A stretch of 64,000 bases of DNA. Origin: GCA-958296115 sp965222445. GTDB taxonomy: Bacteria; Chloroflexota; Dehalococcoidia; Lucifugimonadales; CAJWER01. Positions 42,558-52,191 of this stretch are shown here, one piece after another. Where the stretch lies: positions 868,001 to 932,000 of the forward strand of contig CBDCTY010000002.1 of assembly GCA_965222445.1 (NCBI GenBank). Direction: 5' to 3'. A program made the position numbers and the translations under genes. Under the pieces are notes generated by a model. The model searched no databases, was not told the origin of the DNA, and worked only from the letters and a program-made list of their open reading frames with translations. Within the stretch, counting starts at the first letter, position 1; each line of letters starts with the position of its first letter.

Positions 42558-43544
42558 ATGTCGACAGTGGGGATCATCGCGAATCCGGCCGCCGGCAAGG
42601 ACATCAGGCGCCTGGTGGCGCACGGCCGGTTCGTGCCGAACAACGAGAAGGTGAACACGCTCCGGCGGGTGCTGGCCGGGCTCGCGGCCACGCCGGTGGA
42701 GCGGGTGGTGATGATGCCGGACACGGGTATGCTCTGCCGCGCGGCCGCAAGCGGGTCACCGCAGGGCCTCGAGACGGTCATGCTGGACATGGCGATCGCG
42801 GGCGCGGAGGGCGACTCGACACGGGCAGCAAAGGCGATGGCCGAGATGGGCGTCTCGTGCATCGTGACGCTGGGCGGAGACGGGACCAATAGGGCGGTAG
42901 CCAAGGGGTCGGGCAGAGTGCCGCTCGTGCCCATCTCCACGGGCACGAACAACGTCTTCCCATACATGGTGGAGGGCACGGTCGCCGGTCTGGCGGCCGG
43001 CGTCGTGGCGTCGGGCCAGGTGGACGTTGAGCCCGTGACGATGCGGACCAAGCTGCTGCAGGTCAGCGTCGACGGCTCGGGATGCGACATCGCACTGGTG
43101 GACATCGCGGTGAGCGCCGTGCCATTCGCCGGGGCGCGGGCGATCTGGGACATGGCGACGGTGCACGAGGTGTTCCTGGCGAGGGCCGAGCCCGACGGCA
43201 TCGGGTTGTCGGCCATCGGGGCGAGACTGGAGCGTGTTTCGGCGGACGACGGGCACGGCCTTCACGTCCGGATCGGCATGTCCGGCGTTACCGTGTCCGC
43301 GCCGATAGCCCCGGGGGTGGTCGAGGATGTACCCGTGACAGGCTGGTCACGCCTCCCCGTGGGCGAGCCTGCCAAGGTCGGCCTCGACCCATGCACGATC
43401 GCGTTGGACGGAGAGAGGAGCATCCGGGTTGTGTCTGGGCAGACAGCGGAGGTGACGCTGACGCAGGGAGGCCCGCCAGTAGTGGACGTGGCGGCAGCCC
43501 TGGCGAGGGCGTCGGAGGCGGGGCTATTCGTCCGCAGCTCGTAA
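42558..43544 (+). CDS. ATP-NAD kinase-like protein (AcoX type)
   Basis: A 328-residue protein with an N-terminal kinase fold shared by NAD kinases and diacylglycerol-type lipid kinases. It has VGIIANPAAGKDIRRLVAHG, VTLGGDGTNRAV (the GGDGT motif) and VPISTGTNNVFPYM. The C-terminal half resembles AcoX proteins rather than canonical NadK. The ATG at 42558 has GGGAGG upstream. The true substrate is uncertain; NAD or acetoin-pathway ligands are possibilities. Confidence 0.78.
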   Translation: MSTVGIIANPAAGKDIRRLVAHGRFVPNNEKVNTLRRVLAGLAATPVERVVMMPDTGMLCRAAASGSPQGLETVMLDMAIAGAEGDSTRAAKAMAEMGVSCIVTLGGDGTNRAVAKGSGRVPLVPISTGTNNVFPYMVEGTVAGLAAGVVASGQVDVEPVTMRTKLLQVSVDGSGCDIALVDIAVSAVPFAGARAIWDMATVHEVFLARAEPDGIGLSAIGARLERVSADDGHGLHVRIGMSGVTVSAPIAPGVVEDVPVTGWSRLPVGEPAKVGLDPCTIALDGERSIRVVSGQTAEVTLTQGGPPVVDVAAALARASEAGLFVRSS

Positions 43545-43696
43545 CCCGCCGGGGGCGCCCTCACATCAGTCCTTTTCCGCCGAGGGAGAGGAGAGAGGTC
43601 GCTGCCGATGCGTCCAAACTGGCCTCTTCGTGCGTATTAGTAGTGACCGAATGCATCCCTGGAGCGTTGTATTACTAACGGGGGTGAAACAGAAAA

Positions 43697-45043
43697 TTGG
43701 CCATAGCAACAGGCGAACAGATCGGAGTGGCGGAAACCTTCCCTGGGACCCCCATGGTAGACGAGGGGCAGGAGCTGGCCCTGCACGAGGGCGCAGACAC
43801 GATGCGCGTCTACCTGCAGAGCGCGAGCCAGCATCCCCTGCTTACGAAGGACCAGGAGGTCGAGCTCGGGTGCGCCGCGGGGGTCCGGATTCTGCTGAAG
43901 GAGTTCAGGTCCGGCTTCCTGGAGGAGCGCGGGCGGCCGCCGCGGCCTGCGGAGCTCGGGGCCATCGTCTTCCGTGACCTCAGGCAGTACGCCGCCAGGA
44001 TAGAGGCTCTCGCCGAAACCATGGGCGCCGGACACGATGCCGGCGTCGTGCCCGAGGTCCGCCGGACAATCGACAGGCCGCTGGACAACGACATGAAGGC
44101 GTCCGTTGCCGAGCGCGCCGGCATTTCCGAAGAGGAGGCGGCTACGGGGCTTGCCAAGGCGTCCAAGCTCCTCGGCCTGCTGCCGCCGTCCGTCGTGGAG
44201 CGGGTCGGGCTTAGTGACGCGGACCGGGATGACCTCGAGTCGCTCCTGGAAGACTCGGAGACTGAGCTCTCGCGCCGGTGGGCTGAGGTCGAGCGCGAGG
44301 GGGCGGCGGCGATGGAGCGCCTGGTCAACTCCAACCTCCGGCTCGTGGTCAGCGTGGCGAAGAAGTACGGCGGCAGGGGGCTGCCGCTGCTCGACCTCGT
44401 CCAAGAGGGCAATCTCGGGCTGATGCGTGCGGTCGAGAAGTTCGACCCCCACAGGGGCTACAAGTTCAGCACGTACGCCTACTGGTGGATCATGCAGGCG
44501 ATGACCCGTGGGCTTGCCGACCAGAGCCGGACGATCCGCCTGCCGGTCCACGTGGTAGAGCGTGTGCAGCGCATGAACAAGGCAGAGCGGGCATTGACGG
44601 CGCGGCTGGGACGGGAGCCGACCAGCCCGGAGCTCGCGGCGGCCCTCGACATCGAGGTGAGCGACGTTGAGGACCTACAGCGGCGGCGGCGGCACACGCT
44701 GTCGCTCGACGCGCCGATCGACGACGATGAGTCGTCCGCGCTGGAGGACTTCTACCACGACAAGTCGGCCGTGCCGCCCGAAGAGTTGGCGATCCGGCAG
44801 ATCACGCGTGAGAAGGTACTGGATGCGGTCGCCGAGCTGCCGCCTCGCATGGGCTACGTCCTGCACCTCAGGTTCGGGCTGATCGACGACCGGTCGCGGA
44901 CGCTCGAAGAGGTCGGCCAGCTACTCGGCGTGACCCGGGAGCGCACGCGCCAGATTGAGAGACAGGCGCTGGGCCTGCTGAAGTCGTCGCCGGATGTCAT
45001 GGAGCTGCTGGACAGCCTGGACCTGGACGACCGGTTTCAGTAA
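43697..45043 (+). CDS. RNA polymerase sigma-70 family factor (group 1/2)
   Basis: A 448-residue sigma factor. Region 1.2 is around residues 35-60 (MRVYLQSASQHPLLTKDQEV). Region 2 contains NSNLRLVVSVAKKYGGRGLP and FDPHRGYKFSTYAYWWIMQA. Region 3 is present, and region 4.2 reads LEEVGQLLGVTRERTRQIER. An about 150-residue stretch between regions 1.2 and 2 is rich in acidic and basic residues (non-conserved region). The start is TTG at 43697 after GGGGGTGA. Whether this is the primary or an alternative sigma cannot be decided from one window. Confidence 0.9.
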   Translation: MAIATGEQIGVAETFPGTPMVDEGQELALHEGADTMRVYLQSASQHPLLTKDQEVELGCAAGVRILLKEFRSGFLEERGRPPRPAELGAIVFRDLRQYAARIEALAETMGAGHDAGVVPEVRRTIDRPLDNDMKASVAERAGISEEEAATGLAKASKLLGLLPPSVVERVGLSDADRDDLESLLEDSETELSRRWAEVEREGAAAMERLVNSNLRLVVSVAKKYGGRGLPLLDLVQEGNLGLMRAVEKFDPHRGYKFSTYAYWWIMQAMTRGLADQSRTIRLPVHVVERVQRMNKAERALTARLGREPTSPELAAALDIEVSDVEDLQRRRRHTLSLDAPIDDDESSALEDFYHDKSAVPPEELAIRQITREKVLDAVAELPPRMGYVLHLRFGLIDDRSRTLEEVGQLLGVTRERTRQIERQALGLLKSSPDVMELLDSLDLDDRFQ

Positions 45044-46269
45044 AGGGTGACCGGGACCTCCTCGCCAGCGTACAGTCCGCCCCTGTCGATGGGCACGGTG
45101 ACGTGCCCGTCGGCGCGGACCATCGTATAGACCAGGTTGGAGCTGCCGAATACCGGCTCCGCGGTCACGGCCCCGTCCGCTTCTTGCAGCGCCACCTGCA
45201 CCGTATCCTGGCGACCGGTCTGTGACGGAACGTCTCGGGCCAGCGTCGCGCGGACCGAGGCCCGCCACGGTTCGGGCGTCGCGCCCATAAGGGCCCGGAC
45301 CACGGGGGCCGCCATCATGTCGAACACGACAGCCGCCGAGACGGGGTTGCCGGGCAGTCCGATGGCCGGCTTGCCCTCCAGGAGCGCCAGTATGGTCGGC
45401 TTGCCGGGCTTGAACGAGATGCCGTGGACGAGCACGCCGGGCTCCCCCAGGCTGGCGAAGACCTCCGCGGTCATGTCCCGCGCGCTTACGGAGCTGCCCG
45501 CCGAGAAGACGAGCATGTCCGCCCGGGCCAGTGCTTCGACGGCGGCGGCGCGCTGCTTCCCGAAGTCGTCGGGCACCAGACCGGACCTGGCCGGCACACC
45601 CCCTGCCCTCTCTATCAGGGCGGAGAGGGTGTAGCTGTTGACGTCGCGCACCTGGCCCGGGGCGGGGGCCGACTCCGGCGCGACCAGCTCATCGCCAGTC
45701 GACACGACGGCTACCCTGGGCCGCCTGGCGACCGGGACGCTGTCGATGCCCAGCGCCATGAGGCCGCCGACGTCCTGCGGCCTCACCTCATGGCCCGAGG
45801 GGAAGACCACGTCGCCGGCGCGGATGTCTTCGCCCACCTGAACGACGTTCTCGCCGGGGGCGACGGGCCGGAGCACCTCGATGCTCCTGTCGTCGACCGC
45901 CTGGGTGTGCTCGACCATGACAACGGCATCGGCTCCGAAGGCCAGCATCCCCCCCGTGTATGCCCCGGCGGCCTGTCCGGCAGCCAAGGTCTCGGAAGGC
46001 TGGACGCCCATGGCGACGTCGCCGACGACCTCCAGGAACGCCGGCAGGCTCTCGGTAGCGCCGAAGGTGTCGGTGGAACGGACCGAGTAGCCGTCCATGG
46101 TGGAGCGCGGGAAGGCGGGCAGGTCGGCGGCGGACAGGACCTCGGCGGCGGTCACACGGCCCAGGGCCTCGTACGCGGGGACGGTCTCGGCCTCGACTTG
46201 CGGCTCGATGCGGTCGAGCAGAACGCGAAGGGCCTGGCCCGGAGGCAGGACGTTAAAGAATTCAGGCAT
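45037..46269 (-). CDS. moeA: Molybdopterin molybdenumtransferase
   Basis: A 410-residue enzyme that inserts molybdate into adenylylated molybdopterin. MoeA landmarks are RSTMDGYSVRSTDTFGAT, VVSTGDELVAPESAPAPGQV, VFSAGSSVSARD and IGLPGNPVSAAVVFDMM. It overlaps the convergent sigma-factor gene by 7 bp. It is 36 bp downstream of fhs. The C-terminal domain IV is present. The cofactor would serve molybdoenzymes encoded elsewhere. Confidence 0.93.
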   Translation of the reverse strand: MPEFFNVLPPGQALRVLLDRIEPQVEAETVPAYEALGRVTAAEVLSAADLPAFPRSTMDGYSVRSTDTFGATESLPAFLEVVGDVAMGVQPSETLAAGQAAGAYTGGMLAFGADAVVMVEHTQAVDDRSIEVLRPVAPGENVVQVGEDIRAGDVVFPSGHEVRPQDVGGLMALGIDSVPVARRPRVAVVSTGDELVAPESAPAPGQVRDVNSYTLSALIERAGGVPARSGLVPDDFGKQRAAAVEALARADMLVFSAGSSVSARDMTAEVFASLGEPGVLVHGISFKPGKPTILALLEGKPAIGLPGNPVSAAVVFDMMAAPVVRALMGATPEPWRASVRATLARDVPSQTGRQDTVQVALQEADGAVTAEPVFGSSNLVYTMVRADGHVTVPIDRGGLYAGEEVPVTLY

Positions 46270-46305
46270 CGGCCCGCAGATCCAGAGGACGCCAGGCGCG
46301 CCCGG

Positions 46306-47925
46306 CTACAAGCCCAGGATGTTGCCCTGGGCGTCAACGTCCAGCTTGCGGGGGGAACCGGGAAGGCCGGGCAGGGTCATCATCGTTCCAGCAATAGGGT
46401 AGATGAAGCCCGCGCCCACGGACGCGCGGACATCGGAGACCTCGAAGGTGTACCCGGACGGGCGGCCCATGAGCCTGGGATTGTGGGATATGGACAGGTG
46501 CGTCTTGGCCATGCAGACCGGGAGGTTTCCCCAGCCGTTGTTGCGGAAGCGGCGGAGCATCGTCCGCGCCGACGGCGCCCACCTGACATCGTCCGCGCCG
46601 TATATCTTGGTAGCGAGGACCTTGACCTTCTCCTCGACCGGCGCGTCCTCTGGGAAGAGATAGGTCAGATTCGGCTCACCCTTCGCGGCTTCCACGACGG
46701 CCTCTGCGAGGTCAATGCCACCGGCGCCTCCCTCGGCAAAGACGCGGCTTTGTACGGCGGCCTGCGCGCCCGCCGCCTCCGCGCGGCGCTTCACGATGGC
46801 CGTCTCCTCCGGCGTGTCGGACGGGAACTCGTTGATGGCCGCCACTACCGGGAGGCCGTAGGAGCGGATGACGCCGATCAGGTGCTCGAGGTTCGCGCAG
46901 CCCTTCTCGACCGCCTCCGTGTTGGTATTGTCGAGGTCGCGGAACTTGACGCCGCCGTGGGACTTCATCGCCCGTACCGTGGTCACCATAACGACGGCGC
47001 TGGGCTCGAGGCCGTTGGCACGGGCCTTTATGTCGATGTACTTCTCGAAACCCAGGTCCGCGCCGAAGCCGGCCTCAGTCAGAACATAGTCGACGTAGCC
47101 GCGGGCAAGCCTGTCTCCAACCACTGAGCTGCACCCGTGGGCGATGTTCCCGAAGGGTCCGGTATGCACCACAACGGGCTGGCCCTCGGTCGTCTGCACC
47201 AGGTTGGGCTGTATGGAGTGGCGGAGGAGGGACATGAGGGAGCCGACGGCGTCGACGTCCTCGGCGGTCACGGGAGAGCGGTCCGCCCTTGCGCCCACGA
47301 CGATCCGCTTCAGCCGCTCCCGGAGGTCTTCCAGGTCTGACGAGAGGGCGAGGACGGCCATTATCTCGGACGCGGTGACGATGTCGAAGCCGGTCTCGCG
47401 TACGGGGGCGTTGTTCTTGCCGCCGAGGCCGGAGATGATGGAGCGGAGGGCGCGGTCCTCCATGTCGGTGACCCTGCGCCACGTGATGTCTTCCTGGCGG
47501 AAGCCGTCGATCATGCCCCGCTGCGCGACGTTGTCGGTCAGCGCCGCCAGGAGGTTGTGGGCCGACGAGACAGCGTGGGCGTCGCCGGTGAAGTGGATGT
47601 TCACCTCGTCCTGCGGCTCGACTAGGGATTCGCCCCCGCCGGTGCCGCCGCCCTTTATGCCAAATATGGGGCCGAGCGACGGCTCCCTGAGGGTCGCCGC
47701 GGCCCTGTAGCCGAGCCTCCCCAACGCCTGAGTGAGCCCGACCGTGGTCGTCGTCTTCCCCTCCCCTGCCCTCGTCGGGGTTATGGCCGTGATGAGAATC
47801 ATCTTGCCCTTGGGGCCGTCGTCCCGAATGGCGTCGAGGGAGAGCTTGGCCTTGTACTTCCCGTACGGGGAGACCTGGTCGGGGTCGATGCCCATCCAGT
47901 CCGCGATCTCAGTGATGGGTCTCAT
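46306..47925 (-). CDS. fhs: Formate-tetrahydrofolate ligase
   Basis: A 539-residue enzyme that makes 10-formyl-tetrahydrofolate from formate and ATP. Diagnostic regions include ITPTRAGEGKTTTTVGLTQA (nucleotide loop), FGIKGGGTGGGESLVEP, the VNIHFTGDAHAVSSAHNLLA substrate region and VATVRALK-type VMVTTVRAMKSHGGVKF. The ATG at 47925 with AGGAGG fits the family start. It precedes moeA. It is part of one-carbon metabolism, usable in either direction. Confidence 0.95.
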   Translation of the reverse strand: MRPITEIADWMGIDPDQVSPYGKYKAKLSLDAIRDDGPKGKMILITAITPTRAGEGKTTTTVGLTQALGRLGYRAAATLREPSLGPIFGIKGGGTGGGESLVEPQDEVNIHFTGDAHAVSSAHNLLAALTDNVAQRGMIDGFRQEDITWRRVTDMEDRALRSIISGLGGKNNAPVRETGFDIVTASEIMAVLALSSDLEDLRERLKRIVVGARADRSPVTAEDVDAVGSLMSLLRHSIQPNLVQTTEGQPVVVHTGPFGNIAHGCSSVVGDRLARGYVDYVLTEAGFGADLGFEKYIDIKARANGLEPSAVVMVTTVRAMKSHGGVKFRDLDNTNTEAVEKGCANLEHLIGVIRSYGLPVVAAINEFPSDTPEETAIVKRRAEAAGAQAAVQSRVFAEGGAGGIDLAEAVVEAAKGEPNLTYLFPEDAPVEEKVKVLATKIYGADDVRWAPSARTMLRRFRNNGWGNLPVCMAKTHLSISHNPRLMGRPSGYTFEVSDVRASVGAGFIYPIAGTMMTLPGLPGSPRKLDVDAQGNILGL

Positions 47926-48046
47926 GGGTCCTCCTGGCAGGGGGCGGTCGTATGGCCCGAATTGTAGCATAGCCCGATGCGGGCGAATCGCGGGGCACGG
48001 GGCCTCGTTGCCAGCCGGCAGGCTGGTTGACTATGATGTAACCGCT

Positions 48047-49504
48047 ATGACCGCGTCCCAAACGGACCTCCGCAGAGCCACCGCCGAGCTTCAGGGCATC
48101 GTCGGCGACATGTACGTCATTCACCGTCCCGAGGACCTGATCGTATTCGAGTACGACGGGTCCGTGGACAGGGCCATGCCCCAGCTGGTCGTCCTGCCGG
48201 CGTCGACGGAGGAGGTGTCGCGGGTGCTCGAGGTTGCCCACGGGTACGGCCTGCCGGTGGTCGCCAGGGGCGCGGGGACCGGACTCAGCGGCGGGGCCGT
48301 GGCCGAAGAGGGCGGCATAGTTCTCGCGCTTACGCGGATGAAGCGCATCCTGGAGATCGACACTGTGAACCAGGTCGCGGTCGTGGAGCCGGGGGTGGTG
48401 AACGTGGACGTCACCACTGCGGCGTCCGAGCACGGCCTCTACTACGCGCCCGACCCGTCCAGCCAGAGCGCGTGCACTATCGGCGGCAACATCGCCGAGA
48501 ACTCCGGCGGGCCGCACTGCCTGGCCTACGGGGTCACGACGAACCACGTCCTCGGCATGGAGGTCGTGCTCGCCGACGGCTCCGTACACTGGCTGGGCGG
48601 CAGGACGAGGGAATCGCCCGGCTACGACCTGAGGGGCATCGTCATAGGGTCGGAGGGCACGCTTGCAGTGGCGACCAAGATCGTCGTGCGGCTGCTGAGG
48701 CAGCCCGAGGCCGTCCGCACGCTCCTGGCGGTGTACGAGGAGATCGGCCAGGCGAGCGCCGCGGTGTCCGGCATCATAGGGGCCGGCGTGGTGCCTGCGG
48801 CGATAGAGATGATGGACCGGCTCTGCATCAAGGCGGTGGAGCCGGCCGTCAACGCCGGCTATCCCGAGGGCGCCGGGGCGGTGCTGCTGGTCGAGGTGGA
48901 CGGGCTGCGGGAGACGGTGGAGGAGGAGTCGGCGGAGATCGAGCGCATCTGCCGCAGCCACAACCCTATGGAGATAAGGACGGCGGCCGACGCGGACGAG
49001 CGCGCCCGCCTCTGGGCCGGAAGGAAGGGCGTCCTGGGCGCCCTGGGCAGGCTCGCGCCCAACTACTACCTGGTGGACGGCACTATCCCAAGGACGAAGC
49101 TGCCGGAGGTCCTCGCGAGCATCGAGGACATCTCGGCCGAGTACAGGCTGCCCATCGCAAACCTGCTGCACGCCGGGGACGGCAACCTGCACCCTTCGAT
49201 CCTGTTCGACGAGCGGGACCCCGACGAGCTTGCCAGGGCGATGGCGGCCGGAGGCGACATACTGAAGCTGTGCGTGGACGCGGGCGGGGCGCTATCGGGC
49301 GAGCACGGTATCGGCCTGGAGAAGCAAGAGTACATGCCGCTGATGTTCAGCGACGACGACATGGAGGCTATGGCCCGTCTCAGCCCGGCGTTCGGGTCGG
49401 ACGGGATGCTGAACCCAGGCAAGGTCTTCCCAACCGGAGCAGACCGCACCCACGTCTCCCACTCCGCGGCGGTGGCCCTGACCGGCGCCGGCGCCTACAT
49501 CTAG
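48047..49504 (+). CDS. glcD: Glycolate/lactate oxidase FAD subunit GlcD
   Basis: A 485-residue FAD-binding type 4 oxidoreductase. FAD domain features are VVARGAGTGLSGGAVAEEGG and SACTIGGNIAENSGGPHCLA. The C-terminal FAD-oxidase domain has LLHAGDGNLHPSILFD and GALSGEHGIGLEKQEYM. It oxidises glycolate or D-lactate to the keto acid and passes electrons through the iron-sulfur subunit to the quinone pool. It is the first gene of a tight glcDEF cluster, 6 bp before glcE. Confidence 0.93.
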   Translation: MTASQTDLRRATAELQGIVGDMYVIHRPEDLIVFEYDGSVDRAMPQLVVLPASTEEVSRVLEVAHGYGLPVVARGAGTGLSGGAVAEEGGIVLALTRMKRILEIDTVNQVAVVEPGVVNVDVTTAASEHGLYYAPDPSSQSACTIGGNIAENSGGPHCLAYGVTTNHVLGMEVVLADGSVHWLGGRTRESPGYDLRGIVIGSEGTLAVATKIVVRLLRQPEAVRTLLAVYEEIGQASAAVSGIIGAGVVPAAIEMMDRLCIKAVEPAVNAGYPEGAGAVLLVEVDGLRETVEEESAEIERICRSHNPMEIRTAADADERARLWAGRKGVLGALGRLAPNYYLVDGTIPRTKLPEVLASIEDISAEYRLPIANLLHAGDGNLHPSILFDERDPDELARAMAAGGDILKLCVDAGGALSGEHGIGLEKQEYMPLMFSDDDMEAMARLSPAFGSDGMLNPGKVFPTGADRTHVSHSAAVALTGAGAYI

Positions 49505-49510
49505 CCCGCC

Positions 49511-50821
49511 ATGACCTCAGGCCTGCAGGAGCAGCTACCCCAAGTACTCGAAGAGGCATCCGGCCTCGCCTACGAGATTGACGGGACATACCCGCGTTTC
49601 GTGTCCCGGCCCAGCGACGTGGAAGGGGTCAGCGAAACGATGCGCTTCGCTCACAAACAGGGGCTGGCCGTCGTGCCCTGGGGCGGCGGGACCCGGATGG
49701 AGCTCGGCAACGTACCGGGCAGGTACGACGTGGCGCTCGACATCACCGGCGTCAACCGGATGGTGGACCACACGCCGGGCGATCTGACAGCGACCGTAGA
49801 GGCGGGCACAACCGTCGCAGCCCTCCAGGAGTCACTGGGGCGCCACGGGCAGATACTGGCTATCGACCCCCCACTGCCGGAGAGGGCCACGCTGGGCGGC
49901 ACGCTGGCGGTGGGCTGGAGCGGGCCGTTCAAGTGGCAGTACGGCAGCATCCGGGACACGGTGATTGGGATGAAGGTCGTCCAGGCCGACGGGACCGTCA
50001 CGAAGAGCGGCGGCCAGGTGGTCAAGAACGTCAGTGGGTTCGACATGGCCAGGCTGCACATCGGCGCTCTCGGCACCCTGGGAGTGATCGCGGAGGTCTC
50101 GCTGAAGCTCACGCCGCGGCCAGCCGACAGGGTGACCGCGCTCGCGGGGTTCGACCGACCCTCGCAGTGTATCGGCGCCGCTCTCGGCATCTTCTCGAGC
50201 GGGCTAATGCCGCTGGCGGTCGCAGTGTACGACGCGCAGACCTGCGGAGCGATGGACATGGCGTACATGAGCGGTTCGTGGAGCCTGGCGGTGCTGCTGG
50301 GCGGAAGACCTCGGACGATAGAGCGCCAGTCGAGGGAGGTCGGCTCCATAGTCGAGCGCATGGGAACAAGGTCGCCTGAGATGCTGAGTGTGGACGAAGC
50401 AGCGCCGCTCTGGCGAGCGCTGAGCGACTTCGGATGGGACGAGCGTACGCCGTCTCTCGGGATTCGTGCGAGCGTTTTGCCGTCGGGCGTTGCGCCGCTC
50501 GTCGAGGGTCTGGCGCGGCTGGAGAGCAGCGAGGGCGTCGCTCCGACGATTGCGGCGCATCCGGCTCACGGCACGGTCCTTGCGTCGTGGCCGGGAGACG
50601 GTGAGGAGGGCCCGTTAGTCCTGGACACGCTGGGACATGCGCGCGCCCTGGCAGCCGAGGCCGGAGGCCACGCGGTCGTTGAGCGGGCGCCACTGGCCGT
50701 CAAGTCCGAGATAGACGTTTGGGGCGGCATCGGTGGGCCGGAGCGCGTGGGGCAGGGCCTGAAGCGCCAGTACGACCCTACCGGGATCCTGAACCCCGGG
50801 CGTTTCGTGGGACGCCTATGA
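49511..50821 (+). CDS. glcE: Glycolate oxidase FAD-binding subunit GlcE
   Basis: A 436-residue FAD_binding_4 subunit. Visible are AVVPWGGGTRMELGNVPG, the pyrophosphate loop TLGGTLAVGWSGPFKWQYGS and GQVVKNVSGFDMARLHIGAL. It has no covalent-flavin motif and a shorter catalytic half than GlcD. It overlaps glcF by 4 bp (ATGA). It completes the GlcDEF complex. Confidence 0.9.
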   Translation: MTSGLQEQLPQVLEEASGLAYEIDGTYPRFVSRPSDVEGVSETMRFAHKQGLAVVPWGGGTRMELGNVPGRYDVALDITGVNRMVDHTPGDLTATVEAGTTVAALQESLGRHGQILAIDPPLPERATLGGTLAVGWSGPFKWQYGSIRDTVIGMKVVQADGTVTKSGGQVVKNVSGFDMARLHIGALGTLGVIAEVSLKLTPRPADRVTALAGFDRPSQCIGAALGIFSSGLMPLAVAVYDAQTCGAMDMAYMSGSWSLAVLLGGRPRTIERQSREVGSIVERMGTRSPEMLSVDEAAPLWRALSDFGWDERTPSLGIRASVLPSGVAPLVEGLARLESSEGVAPTIAAHPAHGTVLASWPGDGEEGPLVLDTLGHARALAAEAGGHAVVERAPLAVKSEIDVWGGIGGPERVGQGLKRQYDPTGILNPGRFVGRL

Positions 50822-52188
50822 CAACACCTCCGACCGACCAAGGCCTGGCAGCAATGTTTGCAGGACCTGACGCCTCCGCCGAGTCCGACCTTTATAAGTG
50901 CGTCCACTGCGGCTTCTGCCTCCAGGCGTGCCCGACGTACGTCGAGACGGGGCTGGAGACGGAGTCTCCACGGGGCCGCATCGCGCTGATGAAGGCCGTC
51001 AACGAGGGGCGTATCCAGATAGGCCCAGCCGTCACGGGGCACTGGGACCTTTGCATCCAGTGCCGCGCCTGCGAGACGGCCTGCCCGTCGGGTGTGCCCT
51101 ACGGCCGGCTCATCGAGGCGACGATGGCCCAGGTCGAGCGTCAACGCAGGCCGTCCATGATCGCTCGCGCCGCCTCCAGCCTGCTTCTGCGGCGCATACT
51201 GCCCCACCAGGGGCTGCTGAGCATGATGGTGTGGGGCCTGCGCATGTACAGGAGGCTCGGCATACAGGCGGCCGTCCGGAAGTCCGGCGTCCTGCGGCTC
51301 GTGTCGAAGAGCCTCGCCGACCTGGAGATGACGTCTCCCGAAGTCCAGTCGCGCGCGTTCAAGGCGAAGGGGCAGGTGATCCCCCCCGTCGGAGAGCGCA
51401 GGGCGAGGGTCGCACTGCTGTCGGGCTGCGTGATGCCGCTGGTACACGGGCCGCAGATGGACGCGGTGACGCGCGTACTGGCGCGCAACGGTTGCGAGGT
51501 GGTCGTCGCCTCCGGGCAGGGCTGCTGCGGGGCGATCCACTCTCACGTCGGCGACATAGAGATGGCCCGCGAGCTGGCGAGGCGCAACGTGGACGCCTTT
51601 CTCACAGAGCCCCTGGACGCGGTCGTAGTTGCGTCGGCTGGATGCGGCGCCAGGATGAAGGAGTACGGCCACCTGCTGGAGGACGACGAAGCCTACTCCG
51701 CAAGGGCGGCGTCACTCGGCGGCATGGTGAAGGACGTGCACGAGTTCCTGGCGAACCTGCCCCTCGTGCCGCCGGAGGGCGCGCTTCCATACCGGGTCAC
51801 GTACCAGGACTCGTGCCACCTGTCCCACGCCCAGCGTATCACCGAAGCGCCGCGCCAGCTCCTCCGGGCGATTCCCGGGCTGGAGCTGGTCCCGATGGCC
51901 GACTCCACGAAGTGCTGCGGCGCCGGGGGGACGTACGCGATCACGCAGCGCGAGTTCTCGCTTCGGGTCCTGAGGTCGAAGATGGGCAACGTCGAGGCGA
52001 CCGGGGCGGAGATCCTGGCCACGGCCAACCCCGGCTGCGTAATCCAGCTACAGCAGGGCGCGGCCCAGTTCGGCCCCGACGTGCAGGTGCGTTACGTCAC
52101 CGACCTCCTGGACGAGGCCTACGCCGCGGGGAGTCAGGGAGTGGATTCATCGGGGCGCGCCAGCACGCCGACACGTGGACCTGGATGA
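50818..52188 (+). CDS. glcF: Glycolate oxidase iron-sulfur subunit GlcF
   Basis: A 456-residue subunit with two N-terminal [4Fe-4S] clusters, CVHCGFCLQACPTY and CIQCRACETACPSGVPYG, followed by two CCG domains (GCCGAIHSHVGD and KCCGAGGTYAI). It transfers electrons from the flavin subunits towards the quinone. The stop is 3 bp from that of the convergent methyltransferase gene. Confidence 0.93.
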   Translation: MTTPPTDQGLAAMFAGPDASAESDLYKCVHCGFCLQACPTYVETGLETESPRGRIALMKAVNEGRIQIGPAVTGHWDLCIQCRACETACPSGVPYGRLIEATMAQVERQRRPSMIARAASSLLLRRILPHQGLLSMMVWGLRMYRRLGIQAAVRKSGVLRLVSKSLADLEMTSPEVQSRAFKAKGQVIPPVGERRARVALLSGCVMPLVHGPQMDAVTRVLARNGCEVVVASGQGCCGAIHSHVGDIEMARELARRNVDAFLTEPLDAVVVASAGCGARMKEYGHLLEDDEAYSARAASLGGMVKDVHEFLANLPLVPPEGALPYRVTYQDSCHLSHAQRITEAPRQLLRAIPGLELVPMADSTKCCGAGGTYAITQREFSLRVLRSKMGNVEATGAEILATANPGCVIQLQQGAAQFGPDVQVRYVTDLLDEAYAAGSQGVDSSGRASTPTRGPG

Positions 52189-52191
52189 CGG

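Noticed and set aside
45424..47127. 567-codon plus-strand frame over moeA and fhs
   Set aside because: Antisense to two recognised genes with no domain match.
48472..49581. 369-codon frame inside glcD
   Set aside because: Alternative frame of GlcD; the translation is Arg/Gly-rich with no domain.
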